Shown one piece after another: positions 16,933 through 25,188 of a DNA stretch of 64,000 nt (position 1 is the first letter of the stretch; every line of letters begins with the position of its first letter). The stretch lies in NCBI GenBank assembly GCA_963803085.1, contig CAWDLE010000014.1:1-64000 (forward strand). The letters run 5' to 3'. The notes under the pieces are model-generated. The model did no database searches. It saw only the letters and a list, made by a program, of their open reading frames with translations, and was not told the origin of the DNA. The DNA is from JACVRW01 sp963803085. GTDB lineage: Bacteria; Actinomycetota; Thermoleophilia; Solirubrobacterales; Thermoleophilaceae. The translations under genes were made by a program, and so were the position numbers.

Positions 16933-17994
16933 GCGGTCAGCGGCGGCGTTTGCCGACCACTTCGCGTGTATGGCGGGCGTGCTCTTGGCTATGCGCTTCT
17001 GCGCGAGCAGGCGGGCGTCTGCGCAGGCCACGAGCTCGTCGGCGCTACCCGCGTCGTCCGGAGCCAGAGCAGCTGCGTAGGTGGCCGCGAAGCCGACTGA
17101 GTCGCGCAGGTCACGTAGCAGTCGCAGAACGCCGGCCGGGCCAGCGCCCGGCGCGATCAGCGCGAACTCATCGCCGCCGATGCGGGCAACGCAGTCGCCC
17201 TGGCGCGCCACCGATGCCGCCGCCATCGCCACGGACTGCAGCACGGCATCCCCGGCGGGATGGCCGTGCTCGTCGTTCACGCGCTTGAAGTCGTCGAGGT
17301 CGACGAGGATGAGGGCGTAGGGCTCGCCGGTCGCCGCCGCCCGCTCCAGCGCGAGGTCGAAGCCGCGCCTGTTCGCCACGCCGGTGAGCGGGTCGAGCTC
17401 GGCCATCGTGCGCTGGTGGAGCTCAGCGCGTACGAGGCGGCCCTTCAGGAACTGAACGGCGACCATCGTCCCGGCCACCGCGAGCGCGAACATCACGACC
17501 CGGGCCGGAAGGCCGACGGCCAGAGACCGTGGGTCGTAGATCAGCGGCGTTGCGAAGGCGTAGACGAACAGCGCCATGAGCGGCCAGGCCATCCGCGGCG
17601 GGAAGAAGTAGGAGATGAACAGGGCGGTGAAGATCATCACCGGCTGGAGGAAGCTCGTGGCGCCGCCGGTGGCAAATAGCGAGAGCGCCACGAGCGGCAT
17701 CGTCGCGGCGGTGATCAGGGCCCGGAGGCCGAGCGTCATGCCGTGTCCGCGCGCCGCCATCCCGATCGAGACGAGGCCCCAGGCGACCGCGAACAGGCCG
17801 AGGCCCAGCGCGAACACGAGGTGGTCGCGGTCGGAGCCGGGCAGTGCGAGCACGGCCGCGCCGAAAACCCCCGTGGCGGTCCACATCACCCCCGACGTGA
17901 AGTCCGGCATGGGGCCGTCGTCCCACGGATTGCCGTCGGAATGGAGCGGACGGCTGAGGCTCTCACGGAGGCCACGCATGGTTGGGAAGAACAT
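16834..17994 (-). CDS. membrane-bound GGDEF diguanylate cyclase
   Basis: Inner-membrane enzyme expected to make c-di-GMP from two GTP. About six hydrophobic segments occupy residues 35-200 with no recognised sensor name. The GGDEF domain follows: LDPLTGVANRRGFD, LVDLDDFKRVNDEHGHPAGD and the active site ARIGGDEFALI. An inhibitory RxxD site (RQGD) lies five residues before it, so product feedback is likely. The start is uncertain: ATG 17994 or 17979 are best, and an open frame continues further upstream into yebC. The C-terminal 30 residues overlap the 3' end of the convergent M29 gene, and one base change there would end it near 16945. Confidence 0.88.
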   Translation of the reverse strand: MFFPTMRGLRESLSRPLHSDGNPWDDGPMPDFTSGVMWTATGVFGAAVLALPGSDRDHLVFALGLGLFAVAWGLVSIGMAARGHGMTLGLRALITAATMPLVALSLFATGGATSFLQPVMIFTALFISYFFPPRMAWPLMALFVYAFATPLIYDPRSLAVGLPARVVMFALAVAGTMVAVQFLKGRLVRAELHQRTMAELDPLTGVANRRGFDLALERAAATGEPYALILVDLDDFKRVNDEHGHPAGDAVLQSVAMAAASVARQGDCVARIGGDEFALIAPGAGPAGVLRLLRDLRDSVGFAATYAAALAPDDAGSADELVACADARLLAQKRIAKSTPAIHAKWSANAAADRLDQELPVALQLFAIDADRATTAKVADHVPVDC

Positions 17995-18008
17995 CGGCTT
18001 CCTGTCCA

Positions 18009-18014
18009 TAGACT
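18009..18014 (+). promoter_or_regulatory. -10 box TAGACT of yebC
   Basis: TAGACT ends 8 bases before ATG 18023, inside the short gap between two divergent genes; a weak GAAGG also lies before the ATG. Confidence 0.35.
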
Positions 18015-18022
18015 TGAAGGCC

Positions 18023-18775
18023 ATGGCTGGGCATTCAAAGTGGGCATCGATCAAGCACAAGAAGAAGGCGGTCGACGCCAAGCGCGGCGCGCTGTTCACG
18101 AAGCTCACCCGCGCGATTACCGTGGCCGCCCGCGAGGGCGGGGGGGACCCGGACGGGAACCCGGCTCTCGCGCTCGCGATCCAGAAGGCGCGCGACGCCT
18201 CGATGCCGAAGGACAACATCGAGCGCGCGGTGGCGAAGGGCACGGGAGCGGACTCCGACGCGGACGCGTTCGAGGCCGTGCTGTACGAGGGCTACGGCCC
18301 CGGCGGGGTGGCGATCCTCGTTGAGGCGCTCACCGACAATCGGAATCGCACCGGCTCCGAGGTGCGGAACGCCTTCACGAAGCACGGCGGCAATCTCGGC
18401 GAGCCGGGCTCGGTGGCATGGACCTTCGAGAAGAAGGGCGAGATCGTGGTGGACGGCTCGCGCTACTCGGAGGACGACCTGCTGGCGGCGATCGACGCCG
18501 GCGCCGAGGACGTGGCGCTCGACGGCGACATCTGGGAGATCGTGACGGGGCCCGCGGAGCTCGCGGCGGTCCGCAAGGCGCTCGAGGACGCAGGCGTGCA
18601 AATCGAGTCGGCCGAGCTTGTCCAGCGGCCCACCACGCGGACACCGGTCGAGGAGGACCGCGTCGGCACCCTGATGCGGCTGATCGACGCGCTCGAGGAG
18701 AACGACGACGTGCAGGGCGTACACGCGAACTTCGACGTGGACGCCGAGGTGCTCGAGCGCGTGGCCGCCGCTTGA
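18023..18775 (+). CDS. yebC: YebC/PmpR family protein
   Basis: Conserved cytosolic protein of 250 residues, known both as a DNA-binding regulator (PmpR) and, more recently, as a factor that helps ribosomes through polyproline stretches. It starts with the family signature MAGHSKWASIKHKKKAVDAK and contains GNPALALAIQKARDASMPKD, YEGYGPGGVAILVEALTDN and FTKHGGNLGEPGSVAW. Its place before ruvC-ruvA-ruvB is the common bacterial order. The stop overlaps the TTG of the next gene (TTGA). The start is certain. Confidence 0.95.
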   Translation: MAGHSKWASIKHKKKAVDAKRGALFTKLTRAITVAAREGGGDPDGNPALALAIQKARDASMPKDNIERAVAKGTGADSDADAFEAVLYEGYGPGGVAILVEALTDNRNRTGSEVRNAFTKHGGNLGEPGSVAWTFEKKGEIVVDGSRYSEDDLLAAIDAGAEDVALDGDIWEIVTGPAELAAVRKALEDAGVQIESAELVQRPTTRTPVEEDRVGTLMRLIDALEENDDVQGVHANFDVDAEVLERVAAA

Positions 18776-19116
18776 GGATCGCGGCCGCCGCCTTCTGGGT
18801 GTTCGCCGGCGCGATGCATTTCGTTATCCCGCGGCAGTACGAGGCGATCGTCCCGCCGTCCCTTGCTCGCTGGAAGAAGGAGCTCGTGGTGGCGAGCGGC
18901 ATCGCCGAGATCGCGGGCGGTGTCGCGATCCTGCCCGAGCAGACGCGCCGCGGCGCGCGCTGGTGGCTGCTGGCGACGCTGGTGGCGGTCTACCCGGCCA
19001 ATATCCACATGGCGGTGAACTCGCAGGACTTCCCGAAGATCCCGGCAGCCGCACTCTGGGCGCGGCTGCCCGTTCAGGGGCTCTTCGCAATGCTCACCTG
19101 GCGCGGCACGCAGTAA
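18772..19116 (+). CDS. small DoxX-like membrane protein
   Basis: Integral membrane protein of 114 residues with about three or four hydrophobic helices (IAAAAFWVFAGAMHFVIP, then LLATLVAVYPANIHM and a last segment near LPVQGLFAML). FAGAMHFVIPRQYEAIVPP and a GVAILP helix resemble the DoxX/DoxD group. TTG 18772 overlaps the yebC stop by 4 bases, giving translational coupling; no ATG or GTG lies nearby in frame. It sits inside the yebC-ruv block, where DoxX genes are not standard. Function is unknown; relatives are linked to redox or thiosulfate metabolism, but nothing here supports that. Confidence 0.7.
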   Translation: MRIAAAAFWVFAGAMHFVIPRQYEAIVPPSLARWKKELVVASGIAEIAGGVAILPEQTRRGARWWLLATLVAVYPANIHMAVNSQDFPKIPAAALWARLPVQGLFAMLTWRGTQ

Positions 19117-19163
19117 CCCCGCAGGGGAGGCGTCCGCCCCTCCGCGCAGAATCACAGCTATTG

Positions 19164-19652
19164 GTGATCATCCTCGGAATCGATCCGGGCACCGCGCATA
19201 CCGGCTATGGCGTGGTGCTCTCGCACGGGACGCGGCTTGCCGCGCTGGACGGCGGCGTGATCGAGACGCGCGCGGGCGTTCCGCTGGAGCGCCGGCTTGC
19301 GGACATCCACGCACGCGTGTGCGACCTGATCCGCGAGCACGAGCCGGCCGCGCTTGCGGTCGAGGACCTCTACTTCGGGCGCAACGCCCACAGCGCATTC
19401 GCGGTCGGCCAGGCACGCGGGGTCGTGTTGCTGTCCGCCGGCATGGCCGGCATCCCGTGCTTCTCGTATACCCCGCAGGCGGTCAAGCAGGCGGTCTGCG
19501 GCAGCGGCTCGGCCGCGAAGGAGCAGGTGCAGCGCATGGTCGGCACACTGCTCTCGCTGCCCGAGCCGCCGCATCCCGACCACGCGGCCGACGCGCTCGC
19601 CGTGGCCATCTGCCACGCGAACGGCGCTCCACTTAAGGCGGCACTCGGATGA
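19164..19652 (+). CDS. ruvC: crossover junction endodeoxyribonuclease RuvC
   Basis: Holliday-junction resolvase that cuts junctions moved by RuvAB. The RNase H fold carries the four acidic residues: Asp in LGIDPGTAHTGYGVV, Glu in AVEDLYFGRN and two Asp in HPDHAADALAVAI. YTPQAVKQAVCGSGSAAKEQV is the usual DNA-contact region. The length of about 162 residues is normal. GTG 19164 is chosen; TTG 19161 is an alternative. The stop overlaps the ruvA start (ATGA), so ruvC-ruvA-ruvB form one coupled operon. Confidence 0.95.
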   Translation: MIILGIDPGTAHTGYGVVLSHGTRLAALDGGVIETRAGVPLERRLADIHARVCDLIREHEPAALAVEDLYFGRNAHSAFAVGQARGVVLLSAGMAGIPCFSYTPQAVKQAVCGSGSAAKEQVQRMVGTLLSLPEPPHPDHAADALAVAICHANGAPLKAALG

Positions 19653-20227
19653 TTGCCTCAATTCGCGGCGAGGTTCTGTCCCGGCTGCCCGGCGACGTGG
19701 TGATCGAGGCCGCCGGCGTCGGCTACCGCCTCGCCGTCTCGTCAGAGACCCTCAGCTCGGTTCCGAGCCCGGGCCAGCAGGCCACGCTCCTCACGCACCT
19801 GGTGATGCGCGACGACGCCATGCACCTGTACGGCTTCGCCTCCGAGTCCGAGCGCGAGCTGTTCCTGATGCTGATCGGCGTGCAGAGCGTCGGCCCGAAG
19901 GTGGCGCTGGCGGTGCTGTCGGGCGGAGCTCCCCGCGAGCTCCTGAACGCCATCGCCGCGGGCGACACCGCGCGCTTCCAGGCTGTGCCTGGCATCGGCA
20001 AGCGCACCGCGGAGCGCATCATCGTCGAGCTCCGCGAGAAGGTGGCCGGCAAGGCCACCGATGACATCGTGGTCCGGCGCACCGCCTCCGATGACCCGCG
20101 CACGCTCGCGCGCGAGGGCCTGCTCGGGCTCGGGTTCACGCCGCAGGAGGCCGACAGGCTGCTCGACCAGACAGCCGGCGAGACCCCCGAGGCGCTCATC
20201 GAGGGCGCGCTGAGGGCGGCACGATGA
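19649..20227 (+). CDS. ruvA: Holliday junction branch-migration protein RuvA
   Basis: DNA-binding tetramer that seats RuvB rings on Holliday junctions. The N-terminal OB fold reads MIASIRGEVLSRLPGDVVIE, followed by two helix-hairpin-helix motifs (GVQSVGPKVALAVLSG and AVPGIGKRTAERIIVELREK) and the C-terminal RuvB-binding domain (EGLLGLGFTPQEADRLL). It has 192 residues, with ATG 19649 overlapping the ruvC stop and its own stop overlapping the ruvB ATG. No anomalies. Confidence 0.97.
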   Translation: MIASIRGEVLSRLPGDVVIEAAGVGYRLAVSSETLSSVPSPGQQATLLTHLVMRDDAMHLYGFASESERELFLMLIGVQSVGPKVALAVLSGGAPRELLNAIAAGDTARFQAVPGIGKRTAERIIVELREKVAGKATDDIVVRRTASDDPRTLAREGLLGLGFTPQEADRLLDQTAGETPEALIEGALRAAR

Positions 20228-21263
20228 GCGGGATACGCACGCCCGGCGTGGAGCGGATCCAGCAGCCCGCCGTTCTGCCGGCCGAGGACGAGCTCGACCG
20301 CTCGCTGCGGCCGAAGAAGCTCGAGGACTTCGTTGGGCAGGAGCGCATCAAGGAGCAGCTCGCGATCTTCATCGAGGCTGCCCAGGCCCGCGGCGAGGCG
20401 CTCGACCACGTGCTGCTGGCCGGCCCGCCCGGCCTCGGCAAGACCTCGCTGGCGCAGATCGTCGCCAACGAGCTCGGCGCCGCCTTCGTGCCCACGGCCG
20501 GTCCTGCGCTCGAGCGCAAGGGCGACGTGGCGAGCTACCTCACGGCGCTCGAGCCGCGCAGCGTCTTCTTCGTCGACGAGATCCACCGCCTCCCGCGCGC
20601 GCTCGAGGAGACCTTCTATCCGGCCATGGAGGACCGCAAGCTGCCGATCACGGTGGGGCAGGGGGCGGGGGCGCGGGTGGTCTCGCTCGACCTGCCCGCG
20701 TTCACGCTGATCGGCGCCACCACCCGCACCGGACTGCTCACCACACCGCTGCGCGACCGCTTCGGCGTGACGCACCGCCTCGAGCTGTACGAGCCCGCCG
20801 AGCTCGCGCGGATCGTGCTGCGCTCGGCGGGCATCCTCGGCGTGGAGATCGACACGGCGGGCGCCGAGGCGCTCGCGCGGCGCTCGCGCGGCACGCCGCG
20901 CGTGGCCAACCGTCTTCTCAAGCGCGTGCGCGACTTCGCCGAGGTGCGTGGCTCCGGCCACATCGACGAGGACGTCGCGCGCGAGGCGCTCGACCTGCTC
21001 GAGGTGGACGCCGCCGGGCTCGACCGCCTCGACCGCGAGATCCTCCGCGCCATCTCGAGAAGTTCGGCGGCGGGCCCGTGGGCCTCAGCACCCTGGCGGT
21101 GGCGGTGGGGGAGGAATCCGACACCATCGAGGACGTGTACGAGCCATATCTGCTCCAGCAGGGGTACCTGATGCGGACGCCGCGGGGTCGCGTCGCCACC
21201 GACGCAGCGTTTGCCCACCTCGGTCTCGAGCCGCCCCGTGGCGGCTCGCAACGCCTGTTCTAA
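20224..21263 (+). CDS. ruvB: Holliday junction helicase RuvB (one frame break)
   Basis: AAA+ motor of branch migration. It shows the N-terminal LRPKKLEDFVGQERIKEQL, Walker A GPPGLGKTSLAQI, Walker B FFVDEIHRLPR, sensor 1 IGATTRTGLLTTPLRDRFG and the arginine-finger region. The frame changes near 21055: the first frame ends at ILRAI and the next resumes EKFGGGPVGLSTLAV and runs to the winged-helix end GGSQRLF at 21263. Adding one base (restoring a likely ICEKF) repairs it, so here a base seems to be missing. ATG 20224 overlaps the ruvA stop. Repaired length is about 346 residues, as expected. Confidence 0.93.
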
Positions 21264-21284
21264 CCTGCCGTTTAGGTAAGCCCC

Positions 21285-21290
21285 TACCCT
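21285..21290 (+). promoter_or_regulatory. -10 box TACCCT
   Basis: TACCCT lies 9 bases before ATG 21300 without a ribosome binding site; it probably starts a leaderless mRNA for the zinc-ribbon/PAS gene and secDF. Confidence 0.35.
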
Positions 21291-21299
21291 TGAACTCCC

Positions 21300-21743
21300 A
21301 TGCCGATCTTCATCTGCCCGAACTGCGGCAATCGCAGCGAGTCAGCCGAGCGCACCGCCGGCTTCCAGACTCGGGCGAAGGCCTGCAAGCGCTGCGGGTT
21401 CGGGTTCCTGTTCGAGCTGCTGGACGACTACTACCCGGCTCCGAACGCGGCCTTCTTCATCCTCGACCAGCAGGCTCGCCTGATAGGCACCGGCCGCGGC
21501 GCGCGCGAGCTCACCGGGCTCGGTGACCTCGACGTGATCGGCCGTCCGGTGAACGAGGTGCTCAACCTCGAGTTCGACGAGGGCGGCGACCACATCGCCA
21601 CCGCACTCGAGTGGGGCGTGCGGGTGCTCGACAAGCCGGTTGTCGTGCACGCCGAGGGGGACCGTCCCGAGCCCGCGAGGGCTGACATCTTTCCTGCGTA
21701 TGACGACGACGGGGGCCTTCTCCTCGTGCTGACGCCGCGATGA
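21300..21743 (+). CDS. zinc-ribbon plus PAS-domain protein
   Basis: Cytosolic protein of 147 residues that joins an N-terminal four-Cys zinc ribbon (CPNCGNRSES, then CKRCGFGFLFELLDDYYP) to a PAS domain (AAFFILDQQARLIGTG, then VIGRPVNEVL and GGLLLVLTPR). No output domain follows, so it is either a sensor or adaptor acting through partners, or it binds nucleic acid through the ribbon. Its stop overlaps the secDF start (ATGA), linking it to protein export. I do not know a named family. The PAS call rests on the overall pattern, not on a cofactor-binding residue. Confidence 0.65.
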   Translation: MPIFICPNCGNRSESAERTAGFQTRAKACKRCGFGFLFELLDDYYPAPNAAFFILDQQARLIGTGRGARELTGLGDLDVIGRPVNEVLNLEFDEGGDHIATALEWGVRVLDKPVVVHAEGDRPEPARADIFPAYDDDGGLLLVLTPR

Positions 21744-24700
21744 CCAACCGGACCAGGAACTTCTCGATCCTCGGGGTCGTCCTGCTGCTGCTCGTGGCTG
21801 CCGGCTTCGTGATCTCCACGAAGTCCACGCGTCTGGGCCTGGACCTGAAGGGCGGGACCGAGCTCGTCTACCAGGGTCAGCCGACTCCGCAGGTGCCGAC
21901 GGTCACGCCGCAGGCTCTGGACGACGCCCTCGAGACGATCCGCAAGCGCACCGACGCACTCGGCGTCTCGGAGCCCGAGATCCAGCGCTCGGGGCGGGAC
22001 CAGATCTCCATCGGCCTGCCGGACGTGCAGAACGCCCAGCGCGCGATCGACCAGGTGGGCTCCACCGCGCAGCTCCAGTTCTACGACTGGGAGCCGAACG
22101 TGCTCGGCGACCGCGGCCCGGACGCGCCCTATGCGGGCTCCAAGGCGCTCTTCGAGGCGGTCGAGGTGGCCTCCAAGCAGAAGCCGAAGGCCGAGAAGGA
22201 CGACGTGCCGCTGGGGTCGGACGTTTCGCCGCAGGAGGCGGACAAGAAGAACGACACCACGCGCGACCAGTACTACCTGTTCGGGCCGGACCGCCTCCCG
22301 ATAGGGCCGGACAAGCAGCCGCTGCGCGAGGGCGACTACGACCCGTCGTCGAACTGCAGCCGACCTGCTCTCCGACTTCGACGCCACGGACGGCGCTCCG
22401 CACAAGTATGCCAAGGACACCGAGTGCAAGGCCCAGCTCGACGCCCTCGGCCCGGCCGGCCCTCCGGACGGCTCGCGCGTGATCAAGGTGCCGCAGGGCA
22501 TCGTGGTCGTGGAGGCCGAGCCGGCGCCGAACCAGTCCGCGCGCGTGCACCGCTTCTTCGTCATCGAGGACGACTCCGAGCTCTCGGGCAAGGAGATCAA
22601 GAACCCCGAGCAGAGCTTCGACCCGAACACCAACGCCCCGCTCGTGACGATGGAGTTCACGGACACGGGCCGCGGCGCCTTCGCTCGCGTCACGAAGCGC
22701 CTCGCCGACCGGGGCCGCGACTGCGAGACGCTCGCCGGCGTCTCACCGGATTGCCCGAACGTTCCGCAGGGCTCCCCGCCCGAGGACTTCTTCCAGCGCT
22801 TCGCGATCACCCTCGACAACCAGATCGTCTCGCTGGCGACGATCGACTTCCAGGACAACCCCGAGGGCATCGACGGCCGCACCGGCGCCTCGATCGAGAA
22901 CATCGGGACGATTCAGCAGGCCCAGGACCTGGCCGAGAGCCTGCGCATCGGCGCCCTGCCGATCAACCTGAAGCTGATCTCGCAGACGCAGGTGTCCGCC
23001 ACGCTCGGCCAGCAGGCGCTCGACCAGGGTCTCACCGCGGCGGCGGCGGGCCTGGCGCTCACGATCCTGTTCCTGCTCATCTTCTACCGCGTGCTCGGCC
23101 TGGTGGCCACCGTCGCGCTGCTGGTGTACGCGGCGCTCCTGTTCGCGCTGATCAAGCTGATCCCGATCACGCTCACGCTCCCGGGCATCGCGGGCATGGT
23201 GCTCACGCTGGCGGTGGCGGCCGACGCCAACATCGTCATGTTCGAGCGAATAAAGGAGGAGGTGCGCTCGGGCAGATCGGTCCCGGCCGCCATCTCCGCG
23301 GGCTACACGAAGGCGCTCCGGACGATCATCGACGCGAACGTCGTGACGATCGGCGTGGCGTTCATCCTGTTCACGCTCGCCACCGCCGGCGTCAAGGGCT
23401 TCGCGTTCACGCTCGGTGTGGGAACGATCGTGTCGCTGTTCACCGCGGTGCTCGCCACCTCGGCGATCCTCGGCACGCTGGCGCGCACGCGCCTGCTGCG
23501 GCGCCCGAGCGCGCTGGGCGTGGCCACGAGGGAGAGCAAGGGCTGGAAGTTCGACTTCATGGGGAACTCGCGCTGGTTCTTCTCGCTCTCCGGCGCCATC
23601 CTCGCGGCCGGCGCGATCGCTATCGCCACGCTCGGGATCAACTTCGGCATCGACTTCGAATCCGGCACGCGGATCACCGCGCCGCTCCAGCAGGCGGCGA
23701 GCGTGGACCAGGTGCGGACCGCGCTCGATCCGCTCGGCTACGCCGACGCCGAGGTCCAGAGCGTCGACGACCCGGAGCTCGGCGCGAACGTCGTGCAGAT
23801 CGAGGTTCCTGAGCTCGATCCGGGCCAGGTGAACAGGGTCGAGCAGGCGCTCGACGCCGACTTCGGAGTCGTGAGGAGCGCGGACTTCAACGCCAGCTCG
23901 GTCGGGCCGACCTTCGGCGAACAGATCGCGCGCACGGCCGTGCTGGCCGTGATCGCGTCGCTGCTGCTCATCTCGCTCTACATCGGCTTCCGCTTCGAGT
24001 GGAAGTTCGCCGTACCGGTTCTGATCGCGCTCGCGCACGACCTGCTGATCACGGCGGGCACGTACGCGATCTTCGAGAGGGAGGTCACGACCGCCACGGT
24101 CGCCGCCCTGCTCACGATTCTGGGTTACTCGCTGTACGACACGGTGATCGTGTTCGACCGAATACGCGAGAACGTGCCGCGCATGCCGCGCGCCACCTTC
24201 TCCCAAATCGCGAACCGCTCGATGTCCGAGGTGTTCACCCGATCGCTCGCCACGAGCTTCGTGGTGCTGATGCCCGTGGGCTCGCTGCTCCTGTTCGGCG
24301 GGGAGACGCTGAAGGACTTCGCGTTCGCGCTGCTGGTGGGCGTGATCTCGGGCGCGTACTCGTCGATCTTCATCGCCACGCCGGTGCTGGTGGAGTGGAA
24401 GGAGCGCGAGCCGACCTACATGCGCAGGCGCCGCCTGATGCTCCAGGAGCACGGCGGCCACATTCCGGCGTTCGCCACCGGCACGCTGGGCGAGCCGGCT
24501 CCGGCTCCGGCTCCGGCGGCCGCCCGCGCCGCGGCGGCCACGCCGACTCCCGCCCCCGCCGAGCCCGAGATCAGTGACCGGCAGGCGCGCAGGCAGCGGC
24601 GTGCGGCTGCGGGCGGTACCCGCTCGTCGACGACGACCCGACCAGCCCCGCCAACGCCGCGCCAGCCGGCGCCGCCGCCGCCGCCGGAGCGCGCCGCCGA

Positions 24701-24842
24701 ACCATCCCCCGAGACTCCCGCCTCACCGGCGGCGCCCACCGCGCCTACCGGCGATGGCGATGGCGACGGCGTGAAGCCGCCGCCGAAGCCCAAGCCAAAG
24801 TCGAAGCGCCAGCAGAAGCGCAGAAAGCACGGGAGGCGCTAG
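21740..24842 (+). CDS. secDF: fused SecDF protein-export component (one frame break)
   Basis: Proton-driven membrane component of the Sec translocon that pulls proteins across. SecD and SecF are one continuous chain of about 1030 residues with two six-helix halves. The SecD half has GLDLKGGTELVY, a long periplasmic domain and the TM4 motif ADANIVMFERIKEEV; the SecF half has GINFGIDFESGTRI and YDTVIVFDRIREN. The frame changes near 22355, from SSN to ADLLSDFDATDG, cured by removing one base. The last 130 residues are a Pro/Ala-rich then Lys/Arg-rich cytosolic tail (PKPKPKSKRQQKRRKHGRR), longer than usual. Two separate genes are commoner; fusion is known in other lineages. Confidence 0.9.
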
Positions 24843-24845
24843 CTC

Positions 24846-25145
24846 ATGGCGATGGTGGTGTGGGTGATGATGGGAATCGCGGTGTGGCACTTCACCGTGT
24901 TTCTTCCAGATCGCTTCTACGGCGGAATCGTGGGCGCCTTCGCAGCGGCATTCCTGTCCGCGGCGATCTTCGGATTCCTCGTGAACGGTCTCACCATCCC
25001 GGGTCAGAGCGACACCCACTTCGTCCAGGCGCTGATTGCGATCCCCGGCGCGATGATCGGGCTCGCGATCTCCTACTTGTACGGTGCGCGCATGGACCGC
25101 GAGCACGGCATCGACCACGGCCAGACCAGAGCCGGCGCGCACTAG
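24846..25145 (+). CDS. small three-helix membrane protein
   Basis: Integral membrane protein of 99 residues starting 3 bases after the secDF stop, so very likely in the same operon. It has three hydrophobic segments (MVVWVMMGIAVWHFTVFL, GGIVGAFAAAFLSAAIFGFL and ALIAIPGAMIGLAISYLYG) and a polar His-rich tail (REHGIDHGQTRAGAH). The Gly-rich helices resemble GlsB/YeaQ/YmgE-type proteins, but the match is loose. It may assist the translocon or be an unrelated stress protein. Function is not assigned. Confidence 0.6.
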   Translation: MAMVVWVMMGIAVWHFTVFLPDRFYGGIVGAFAAAFLSAAIFGFLVNGLTIPGQSDTHFVQALIAIPGAMIGLAISYLYGARMDREHGIDHGQTRAGAH

Positions 25146-25165
25146 CCGCCCGTTCCGTCCGGCTC

Positions 25166-25188
25166 GCATCCCAGTATCCATGGGATGC
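25166..25188 (+). promoter_or_regulatory. perfect inverted repeat over the recJ start codon
   Basis: GCATCCCA (25166-25173) and TGGGATGC (25181-25188) are perfect 8-base arms with a 7-base spacer that contains a -10-like TATCCA. The right arm includes ATG 25185. It could be an operator or an RNA hairpin that hides the start codon. Seen in sequence; role inferred. Confidence 0.45.

Noticed and set aside
22743..24461. A 572-codon open frame antisense to secDF, and similar long antisense frames (for example 12665-14167 and 28745-30682)
   Set aside because: They mirror real conserved genes on the other strand, have compositions driven by GC-rich codon positions (Arg, Ala, Val, His, Gln rich) and show no family motifs.
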